From NCBI GenBank assembly GCA_021234535.1, contig CM037838.1, forward strand, positions 11,987,929-12,051,928: a stretch of 64,000 nucleotides of DNA. Direction: 5' to 3'. The notes below the pieces were generated by a model. It saw only the letters and a program-made list of their open reading frames with translations, searched no databases and was not told the origin of the DNA. This DNA is from Stichopus chloronotus. Taxonomy: Eukaryota > Echinodermata > Holothuroidea > Aspidochirotida > Stichopodidae. Of this stretch, positions 12,101 through 24,100 are shown in pieces (within the stretch, counting starts at the first letter, position 1; each line of letters starts with the position of its first letter). A program made the position numbers and the translations under genes.

Positions 12101-15100
12101 AACCAGAAAATTAAAACCAGACCTAGCAACTCAGCATCAGGTAAGCTTTCATCAAGACCTGCCTTTGCATTAAAGTATGCCTTGATTCACTCAGTAGTAA
12201 AATTTGCTGCAACCATTTTCTTTTTTTTTTTAAACTACTTTCCGTAGTCAGGAAATTTAGTTGGTATATTAAGGATACAGAATATTGTGAAGAATTGGTC
12301 AATTCATTTTAATGTTTTGGTGAAATGTATTTATTACATCAAGAAAATTTCCAGAAAATGAGGTGTTTTGAGAGTTTAAGCTTGTATCAAACTCTGTACA
12401 TCAGGGCTATCTAACCTTTCTTGACCCAAGGTTCACTTTTCTAGTAGCTAACCTCCCTGAGATACACCAGTCCAGTGTCAACATCACAATCTTACACATA
12501 TTGCTCCCAACCTGCAGTAATTTCACAACATGATCCTGTCTGTGTACTTCACTACACATGTAATTTGTAAAGCTAGGATTGTATTAAAAGTAAACCCACC
12601 TCAGCACTCTAGAGACGTGGAGATAATGTGTCACAAGTTGCATGCCTCCCCCAAATGAATGTACAGAAGAGTGTTCATGGGATGAATGACAGGCTGTGTG
12701 GACACAATAGCACTGAAGAAACCCGCCAGGCTGCAGCAGGTAGGCGTGACTGAATATCGTAGTACATGTGTATTTGCAATCTGTCACTCATCATGTGTGC
12801 TGATCTTATGCCCAGTAGAAGGCCCATTGCACTAGCTACTGTAGGCTCTCAGTTTTTGGCAGCAAACCTAAACATACACTGTCATACAGTTACTCACAGA
12901 CAAAAAAAAAATTTTCATTTTCTCCTACAATCTTCACGGTCAATTTGAGTCAGTCCTCCATCCACCAGTAGACCATGATCGACCGGTAACTTGCATGCAT
13001 CTGTTGTTGAGTAACAATCCTCCAGCAACATTGGAAATGTGAACAGAGATTGATGGTATCCCCAGAGATGCACAACTGCCAACACTTATGACAATTTTCC
13101 AAGAGCATGAAAGTTCTTTGGAGATATTTCTGGAACAAGTGGTGCTGAAGAAGGCACATGGCTTCGTGTTTAAGCAACATTTACTTTTCCATTTTACTGC
13201 TGTTTGAATGGATGGGAAGTCAAGTAGCGACTGAAAGGCAAAGTTGTTTCATCAAGCCCTATCGTAAACTCAGACATTCACTTGCTGTATTTGTTCAGGT
13301 TGTGAAAAGTTAACTGAACCTGCGAAACAACAGCCATGACCTGATAGTGTGAGATCTGCACTGATTCAGCTGTGGCATTTTGCTCGAAAAAATATACATT
13401 TTTCAACTAGTTGTGACTCTGAAAAGTTTGCGATGTATACGTTTCTTTGAATGTTTTTGTTCAATTACACTAAAATAATAATGCACAAAATGTGACTGTA
13501 GGTTCAGGTAAATCCCGTGTGTACATATGCATTTTCATCCAGTTGGTAGTCCAAAGCAATGCTAACGTGTAAAATGAGGGACGTCCCCTTCAAAAACTAG
13601 TTGTCCTGCCAAAAATCATGTTCAGAGTTACAGTATATATTCCCAGGTTGGTGTACCAGTAACACACTTACATTATTCTGTTGGCAGTTCATCACCACAT
13701 TTCACCTAGTAATGTTTCAAATATTGCAAGTGAAATCTTTCCTTGATTCGAGCACTATAAACCAAAGTTGGTTGTCCAAAGGACGAACTTGTACCAACAT
13801 CTGGCTGTCCTGTGGATATTGTGGGCATTTCAGATGCCAGGACCAAACCTAAGCTTCATCACTGATATAACATAACTGTTGTAAGGCTGTAGTATTTGGT
13901 CCTTAGAGTTAAGTCTGAATTACCTTGAGGAGGGATGGAATTTAATTTAGAATAATCTGAATAGTTTTGTTTCAATTGAGAACTAATGTCTTGCAGTTTC
14001 ATGGTACCCTATGTGATAAAATTGAACCCATTCATCTTTTTGTGTTATTGTTTACAAGTTCAAACTTCAGGATTGCCTTTTCATAAATAGAAAAGCCCAC
14101 TTTCATTACTGTATATTTAACAAATCCCACAAGCAACTGTTTTGAGTAACCGTTAGAACGTTTGTTTGTTTCTCCGTCCATCTGCAGTCAACAATCACCA
14201 CAACTGCCTTTGCTGCAAAAAAGTTGGAAATCAGTCTTGCCAGAAGTTGGACAACCACACGGCTTCGACGTCAGCGACGCCAGCATCTTCAGGGGTAGGG
14301 GCTGTTCTCTTTACTTATACAAATCCTTGGAATAGACATACGGTCTCTAGTAACCATATACAATAACAGCTCATCAAACATATATTAAACCAGTGAGAAC
14401 TACAACTTACAATGAAACTCTGAGATTACCTTTTCATGATACATATTTCGACAAATCAGTGCATACCAACAAATATCTAAGAAAATTGAAAATTCATTTC
14501 TGCCATGTTTAACTTAAAATGTGGTGTTCTTAAGAGGTGTTTTGGTTTCTTGTGTAAGTTTCATTTTTTGATTCCTTGCTGCAGGCTAAAGGAATCTATG
14601 CAGTCCTGATGTCATGTGTGTGTGTGTGTGTGTGTGTGTGAAGCTTCTTGTAAACACGATATCTCAAGAACAGTAACTGTGACTGATGTCATACATGGTG
14701 TGTAGGTTGGTCATATTACGTAGATGGTTCCTTTTGTTTTTGGTCGGGGTCAAAGGTCATTTGAGGTCATCAGAGGTCGAATTGTGAAAACCTTATAAAC
14801 ACAGTATCTCCAGAAGGGTACTGTGACCAATGTCATACTTGGTGTGTGGATTGTATATAGTCAGTAGAATATTCCTTTTGATTTTGGTGGAATTCAAAGG
14901 TCATGTGAGGTCACCAAAGGTCAAACTGTGAAAATCTTGTAAACACATTATCTCCAAGAGGGTAACTGTGACTGATGTCATACTTAGTGTGTTGCTTGGT
15001 CATGATCCCTATCATCTTTGGTGAGGGACAAAGGTTATTTGAGGTCACAAGAGGTCAAACTGTAAAACTTGAAAACAAAATATCTCCACAATAGTAACCA

Positions 15101-18100
15101 TGACTGATGCAATACTTGGTTTGTGGGTTGGTAATAATGAGCAGAAGATCTCTATTGTTTTGATTGAGGTCAAGGGTCATTTGAGGTCACCAGAGGTCAA
15201 ACTGTAAAAATGTGTAAACACAATATCTCCAGGAGGCTAACCTTAACTGATGTCTTACTTGATGTGTAGATTGTATACACTAAGTAGAAGACTTCTTTTG
15301 TTTGTGGTGGTCAAAGGTCGTTTGAGGTCACCCGAGGTCAAACCTTGCTAACACATTAACTCCAGAAGGGTAATGTTGACTGATGTCATACTTGATGTGT
15401 GGGTTGGCCATACTGGGTAGGTGATCCCTATTGCTTTTGTTGGACGTCAAATGTCACGGTCATGTCAGGTCACCAAAGTAAAGGTCATTTTGGGTTTAAG
15501 GCTTGTGGTGTATCAAGAAAAATAACTGCAGTTGATCTTATACTTGTCATGTGGATAATTCATGTTTGTTATAATATAACCATGTAGCAAGGAATCACAA
15601 AACCTTTTGGCTTTCTGGTTTTTATTTTTTCTGGGATCCAATTTGTGGCTTCTCTTCTCACATTTCTAAAATATTTTCCAAAGGAAAGGAATGTGTGACC
15701 TAACTACCTACACTTTCATTGGCAACTATATTTGGATGTTTTCATATTTCAAGAAGGATAAGTTGCAGCAGTGCTTGTTTTAACACACAAAAAAAGTTAG
15801 TTTTAGTGGTGAAATAAAGATCTTGTTCATGAATATTTTTTCTTTTTTTTTTGTATCTAGATTATTATCAGTACCTTTGGTTTGATTTTGCATGCTCTTT
15901 CAATGTTTCGTTCTGTTAACCTCAGCAGTGTTGGGTATCAGAGTTTACTTCTGCTGAAAGTAAACGTTTTGACTTCCTCAGTGACAGCATCCTTCCTTCC
16001 TTGTCTTAACTACAAAGCCTTACTCTGCCACCTGCATCGTGGCACTATCTCTTCCTTTTTCGCCATCACTGCCGAGACTTACTGTAGATTCTAGTCATTT
16101 TTGCACTGTTTGATACTGCGCAATATGTGCCTTATGAAGGCTGTGATACAAAACCTGGAAAGAAACAAAATGTAAGCCCCACCTCCTGCCTCTGTCATAG
16201 TAAGTCACACCCCTGCCTCAGTCTTGGTAAACCCCACCTCCTGCCTCTGTCTTAGTCCCACCCCTACTTTTGTCTTGGTAAGCCCCACCCCCTGCCTCTC
16301 TCTTGTTGTACGGTATGGTGGACATATTTTGAAAGTAACCGTTGTCTTTGCATTTGAAGCTTTTTTACATTTTTCTTCCCTTATGTTTATCTGTTCTGTC
16401 TTGCCTAAATATTCCCTAGGGAGAATTCCTGCTTCCTACATTTAGGACTGTCAGTGAATGTTTAAGAATATTCTTCCATTTGTTCCCACCAACATCTTAT
16501 CCTCACAGAGGTTTCATTATATCTGGAGAGGGACTTTCATGCATGATACATGAGATATACTGTAAGGGTGAAGGGGTGTCCCCCCAGAAGTCAAAACATA
16601 CATGATATCATGTGAGGGTTAGCTGCCACTAATACCAGTACAGACTGCCTCCCACTCTGCGTTAGGACCATTGGGACATTTTTCACTCTTGTTTTATGTA
16701 TTCAGACTTGCATGACTCATCAAGATTGGTGTACATTCAGTCTGCAGACAGGTTTGTTGTACTCAAGCCAGTGGATATCCACAGCAGCATGGCATACTGC
16801 AACATTACACACAACAGAGGGAATCTAAAGTGACTTTCTCTGTTTCTGGAAATTGAGAACTTACAAAGTTATCTCATCAAATTTTCCAGATCGCAGTTGA
16901 CTGTGATGCTACTTAAAGTACTCTAAATGTTCAGCTGTATGCAAAATCTGGTGTAGTTTGTATCTAGCCACAAATTAATATGAATATGTTATTGATCATA
17001 CAGAGGATGCCAATCCATGTGAGATTCCCATTTGTGTTCTTTTTTTTTTTCATAGCCACATATTTTGTTCATTTGCTTTTCAGACAAATTCCACAAAGGT
17101 GAAAACCGAGTCAAAGTCGGAAACGTTCAACCTGCCGTGGACGTTGGAGGAGCAGGTGAGGGCAAGAAGACTAATAAACGAATCTGATTGACGTCAAATT
17201 ACATCCATTGTGTCAAGATGAATCAGATTTCACACTTTGATTACAGATGTTCTGGTTTCTCTGCTACATTGACCTGAAAACAATCTTTGTAAATATGAAT
17301 TAAAATCGATATGGTGCTTCAGCACAATGACTTAGGATGGTTTGATACACATTGACCAAACCTTTGTTCATATTCCTCTCAAATTTGACTTTTTCTATCA
17401 ATTGTCCTTTGTCCTTTATCAATTGTCCTTTTGCCGGTTTTGTCCTAGTTGGTAAAATGTTGAGTTACCGTATTGGTAACTTTTCATGTTGAATTTGGAT
17501 TAACAATCAAAATATTGATATTAATGTATTGAATCAGCCTGTGAGTCAATTGCTGCACAGACAGAGGTGGATCCGTAAATTTAAGAAGGGGGGGAGGGAA
17601 GGGTTGACTATTGAGGTATGTCCAGTGGACTATAATTCATATGGCTCTAAACTAAGGATCCACTGGGACAAACTATCGCATCAGACATCGGGTTGGGCCC
17701 CAATGTGCACCACCATCAGTTAAACATGGGATCAGGGAAATTTAAATGTTGACGTTTGCTGATATTCAGCAACCTGAAGATATATTTGCTTTGGAGGAGG
17801 TATTAATCTAGAAACCAGGACAGGGATGGGAAATGCCCCATGAAAGCTGAAAAGATAACAAAACATAGCTGTAAAAAGTTGCAAAGCTTTTGCAATCTTG
17901 ATGAAAGCACTCCAAGCGCTGTATGTTACATAAACTGGAGTTTTTTTCATGAGGGAGCAGGCGTGATAGGGAAATATCAGATCAAATTTTGGATCAAATA
18001 CACTACTCCTCTGGTAACTATTTGTTCTGAAATATGTATTTATTTTATTTGAAATTTTGTATCACAGAGAAAGTTGGAAGAGCTGTTGGTTAAATATCCG

Positions 18101-21100
18101 ATGGAGGCTGTGGAAGCCAGAAGATGGGAGAAGATTGCACAAGACCTAGGAAACAGAACACCACTACAGGTGAAAGTTGCCAAAAATTGTAAAAGAAATG
18201 TTTTTCAGACGGAGAACATTTTTAACCTTTTTATGTTTAAAGGTGGAGGAGGAGAGGTGAAGGTTTGGACTTCGTTTAGGTAAAGTCTTTAAGTACCCAT
18301 AACCATGTACCTGCATCCCTTCTACCAACATCTGTTGCTGTAGTGTATCTTTGTGCTGCTGTGATATTCATAATGTTGTATTCCTTTTCTGGGAAGCTTC
18401 CACCCTTTATTTCTACTGCTTCCTCTTCACTTCTGGGTGTCGTCAGTGTTCACGCTAAGGTGCGGGATTGCATGAATCCCCCATATGTATCACAAATCCA
18501 GCACAAAGATAAATCTTATGCTGGAAAATCCCTCATAGTTTTCCACATCTGAGGTTGTAGCTGCAATTATAAATGCACAGAATAAATTGCAATAAAATCT
18601 GTGCAAAGTGACAACTCCCTCCTTGATTTGGAGAATCCCTCCTAGTAACCCTTCCATTTCTTAGAAAGGGATTTCCCTCCCAGGTTCAATTCTGAGCACA
18701 AACAGTGGCTGTCAGTCTTATTTATATCCCGTTGTCACTAAGAGAACCTGTGGTCATTTTAAGTTTCTTCATTGGTTTATCTTCATCAGTTATCTTCATT
18801 GGTTAGCTGTATCTGCAATACCAACCTTATTTTTCCTTCCATGCCTTCCAGTTCAATAGTGAAGCAGTTTTTAACGATACCTTCGTAGGTAGTCTTTCCC
18901 TGGCACAGAGTTGTGAGTTGAATTGCAAGTTGGTCACCTCCATGTCTTTACAAGTTGCATGGATTATCATTCTTTGTCCATCAATACCAGTTTCCTCTAT
19001 GGTCTTCTCCAGGTTGCTAGCAGAGTACAGAAATATTTTATCAAACTGACCCGTGCAGGGCTTCCAGTGCCAGGGAGGCTTCCCCACTCTGTGCATGTTG
19101 CAGGAAGCAAAAGAGTAAGTTGCTACACTTTACTTTGTTTACCTTTCATTTTGTTGCTTATCAAAAATGTGATATTTCTTCCTCCTGTCCATACCAAAAT
19201 CTTTGACATTTTTATGTAGGCAACAATTGTATTTGCTTTACAACTGCAAATGTACTTTCCTCAGAACAATCAGAGTGTCGCATATATGCACGTGTCAACC
19301 TTTAAGAGAATGAATATACCTGTTAAAAATGGATAACAAATATAAGATAAGAGACCTCTTCCTGTAAGTTTGTCAAAATTATTCCTTTTCATTCAAGAGA
19401 GACTGAATTATGTCTTTTCAGTACAATTTCATCTTACACAAGACAAAGATAGTGTTGCTGCTACGTTTGTGATACCAGAAATTGTTTTAGTAATGATCAT
19501 GTCCTATTTATGAATGGCCCGTCTAAGGTCCACATCAACATTGCATACTTTTGTGTTCATAAAAATACAACGTTTTCATGAAAATTGTAATATACTGTAG
19601 CATATTACAGTAGATCATCCAAAAGATAGTGGTTTCGTAGGCTCTTAAAATCAGAAATGGGTAGTTTGTGACTTTTACCCTTCTGGTACGCAGGTAGTCG
19701 TCGAAATTGTGAAACTCATTGTCAACATCGGCATTTCAACAGTGAGTGGAAGTTTCACTCCAAGTGGTAGCAGTATGACAGATAACACCTGATATTGACC
19801 TAAGGAAGTGCTATTGTATACTTCATGAAAGAACGGGCCGATAAGTTATGAACTTGGTAGTGCATGTCAGGCGTGGGTACCTGGGTTACCCATAAAAGCA
19901 CTACCAAGGCAGCTCAGTTTGTAATATACAATGTTTGTAGATGACCGTTACACATCATTACGGCTGATTTATGCATATTCTCTCTGAAAAACTCAGTAAC
20001 ATACACAACTTAAGGAATCACGATAGCCACTTAATACATTAACACAAGTCTCCAAAGTCTCGTATGTAAATTGGTTTGGCTTGTGCTAGGTCATTCTGTT
20101 TTCCAACTGCTCCTTCTCAACCTGTTGCATCTGCCATGAGGACTCTGTCGATTCTTACTGAGGGATGGCTGTGATGAAGCTCTTCCAGTGTTTTCCAGTG
20201 TTTGTTGTAGATGTTCTCTCTCTAGAAATATGTTCAATTTCTGGAGTGTTCCTTTCATGTAATGTATGTGATGATGTTTGCCTGAGAACAATTAGGTTAA
20301 AATATTATCTGGGATTTCTTGGTGCTTACAGATCTCTAATAAATTCATCGAAAGATGTTTTTTTGGCAGAGCGTTTAACACACGAGTGACCACAGATGAA
20401 ATCGTACATGACTTCACATGTCCTTAACTTACTTGGAACATGAAAGTCACTTTCCTTTCCACTTTTTACGTCAATCCTGAGAAAAATCGTAATGTTAGAT
20501 GAGTTTTGACAGTCTGTTTGAATGTTTTGTAATTCTTGACCGGCAGAACCGTCGCACATACCCATTCATGAGACCAATGCAGTCTACGTTCCTGCAGTCT
20601 GTTTTACCTCCGGTCTTTATGAATGACAACGATAGCTGGGATTCTATGGATGTGGACTCTTGCTATGATGATGAGGCCTCGGTGAGTGTACCAGGATACC
20701 CGAGAGGAGAACCATTAACCAGAGTTGGGTGGTATACCGGTGCTCAAGTTGGTACCGGTATTTTGAGAACTGGAATTACTCGGTACCAATCGAAATCATC
20801 CATTGCTACTATCGGTACTAACCAGTGCCTTAGCAAATCTGTTTGGGAGTGACTTAATTTATTGGAACTGGTACCATTTCCAAAAAGTAAACAATTATTA
20901 TCTTTGAAATGTGCTGTTAATTCTCACATTTCTGATATCAAAATTGTTTAAACATGATCCTGCCAACAAGTGGTAACAAATCCTAAAAGACATTACTGTT
21001 TTGTTGTGGCATAACCATTCTCTTAGCCTAACACAAAATAATGTCAGCTAAAAAACCTTAACATTAGACTATTTTGTAGAAGAATTGATGTCTAAACAAA

Positions 21101-24100
21101 CACCTGTTTCTGCTGATGGTACATTGTGTCAGAAAGATCCCTGGTATTTGTCCAACAAATGGTTTTTTGACTCGAACTAACTAGAATTAATTTGGTTTGG
21201 TGAACAATATTGAAAGAAATAGCAATACCTTCGCAAATTATGGTACTTCAACATCACATAGAAATATGTAAACTAGAAGCTGATTATCTGTAAACTAGAA
21301 GCTGATTATTCACACACTGATGAAGCCAAACACAATTGGCGGCATCTTCGCTCTGTATTAAAGCCAAAACAGTTCTGCTTTTTAATGCATACTGTATGTA
21401 CCCACAGCCCCACTTGTGACTTCCAGCCCCGATGTCACTCTGTTTTCTTTGTTTCTATGGCTTTACTTATAGTTTCAGTGTAAGGTTGGTAGGATTAAAT
21501 AAGGACTAATTTGCAACATGCCTGACAGTGGTGACAGAGTTTCAGCAGATACGGTGGTTAGGATTAAATAAGGACTTATTTGCGACAAGCCTGAGAGTAT
21601 TGCCAGAGTTTCACCAAATTAGTTTATAATCAGAAATTGGGAGTACATTTATGTAAAGGAGTCAGTGTTAAGCTGTATTTAGGTATTACGATTACTCTGT
21701 AGCAACGGTTTTAAGTTTTGCTTACAATTTACTACACTGTTCTGTAGCTAATTTACATAGCACAGTAATGTTGACGCCTACCCGTAGGTGCCTGTAATTT
21801 TAGGAATAGCACTTGGAGGCAGTGTATGTAGGCCTATGTGAATTGTCAGCTTTTCACAAAAACAGTTTGGTACATGTTGCGCAATATTGTGCTAAAATTT
21901 GTTTCTCAGGCCGTTTGTGCTTTTATGAGGAAACATTCACAGTCATTCTGGAAATGTAGGCTACTTGTGGGATCCAAAGTGACTTTGCAGACAGTTTGTA
22001 TTGACATGCCTGAGTTTAGATTTTTCCAACTGATATTGAACATAGGATCTATAGGTGGAATGTAGAAGCTTGTGGAAGCATGTAAGCATTTCTTCTCTCA
22101 AAACTTGGAAAATATGGAGTGTGCACAATAAATAAGACCAAGTTCAACAACATGAATAATTGGACTTCAACTTATACTAAAAACTGAATATGAATGGATA
22201 ATTTCGAATACATATTTGAGTGGATGTGTTTATAAATTATTTTCCAAGGTAACATTTCAGAAGTGCTCTTTTGCACAGGGAATGATATCGGTACCAGAAC
22301 CGATATTGGTGATGAGGTGGGGAAAAAGTACCGGTATCTGTTCTCTCTGGTTTCACCCAACCCTACTGTTGAAGAATTCTATTTACAAGCAGCCACAAAA
22401 TGTAGACAAAGCAATTGTTATTGCAACTTAGGTACTTTTCATTGCCCCACATCTTTGGAAAACTAGAATGCTATTCAGGTGATTGAAATGAAGACTGGAT
22501 TATATGCCAGCTATTGCTGTGTGGAGAGGAGGGGGGTAGTGATCTTTTACATTAGAAAATCATGACTGGAAATAAAGGACTGTGGTTCTTTGGCATTCCA
22601 AATGAACGGTGGCACTGTGGAATGGGGCCGGCATTGGCCAACTTATGAGGTTGTCATGACAACAGTTCTGGCCTGCTTGGAATTTAACACCATGTTGTGA
22701 AACCTTTTCCATGATAGCTCTCTCCATAGGATGGTGTCTCAGCTGTGCACCTTTTAAGGGCTGCACAGGTTCCTTTGAAATTTTAATAGGACACCTTATC
22801 TGGATCATCATACGAAGCAGGTTATTTTACATATTTGTGATCTCTCTATGATGTGTGAATGGACTATAGATCAAACTTAAGATTCATGAGTGACTTTTGA
22901 TCACAAATTTTGATCTTGCCCTTCAGGACGACGAGGGTATTCCACCAGAGATGAGAGACAGCGATGAATACAAGGAACTGAAAAGACTGAGGCATCTTAA
23001 ACGAGAGAAAATCAGGCAGCAGGTGAGTTTGTTGGTACACTCGTTAGTCTGTCACTTACAAGGTCATGGTCGACTGTGGTTGTTATTTACTACCAAAGGG
23101 TAAGGAAGAGACTTGTGTGTAAAGTTCAAACATGTTCACCTGTTCTTTGTGAGGATGAAACATGCAATTGTGGAGGTGGTTAGGTGGTTTATATTCTATA
23201 CACTCACCATGTATATAGGATATCATTACTGAAAATCTTTAAAAGGCTGTACACGATCTTATGTTATCCGTTCCTATCATGGGGGGTAAAAATTGAATGT
23301 GGACAGGGGACAGGAGTAGGTTGACACATGATGTGCATGCACAGGCTAACATGGGCTGAAAGCTTGGAGGAGGTAAGAAAGTAGGGTGATTTGTGGAAGT
23401 ATGGGGCAGTTTAAGACTTTAAGAGATACAGTGAGGGAGTTGAGAGTATGAGAGTGGAGTGGAGAAGTGGTTTGCATCTTGAGACAAGTAGGGCCAAGTG
23501 AGAGTTGGAAGAGGGTAGTATAACCGAGGTTACACCGTGGCTTACCATTAACCGGTGGAAGGGCTTGTCTTATACTCCACATTGAGTTTGTTGTTTCAAC
23601 AGAAACCGCATCCTTTGCCCTTTCAAGACAGTCTGATAGGTGAATATTTTCTTTCCTGACATGTTGGTCTCAACTTTATTCTGACAGTCTCAGATGACCC
23701 ACTCTGGCTTTCAGTGTGACAGCTGTGGGGTGGAACCCATCGTGGGCACCAGGTGGCACTGTAGTGACTGCCCCAGTGGTACCTCTACTGACCTCTGTCA
23801 GAAGTGCATGGACAGGTTAGTCTTAGAGTGATTTAATATGTAAATTGCTGTGATAGATGTATGTTTAAAGCTGCATTTTCTTCTTGTTTTAGTTTTTTTT
23901 TGTTACATGAAAGAAAGTAAAAATTCTGAACTCATTGTAGACTAGTATTTTCAATGGGTACCCTGGGTGCCTATCAACGGTGTTGGACCTGGTTATGTAA
24001 TTCTCACCATGGTCAAAGTATCACAAAGTTTCACTAAATTTCACTAATGTGCATTGTTTATGTGACAAGAAGCATGAAATTCAATATGTGTGTGTAACTT

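Larger units (their letters stand above)
14295..17083 (+). other. ZZZ3 intron 4
   Basis: A 2.8-kb intron dominated by tandem repeats: a (TG)n run at about 14618-14640, the AGGTCA minisatellite at 14641-15495 and a cytosine-rich 23-28 bp repeat at 16172-16306. No coding exon is seen. Confidence 0.75.

Noticed and set aside
21317..21346. Hammerhead-like CTGATGA with stem GCCAA/TTGGC
   Set aside because: The stem II is perfect, but the following GAAAC is absent (ggcatc instead), and no Penelope-like sequence is nearby.
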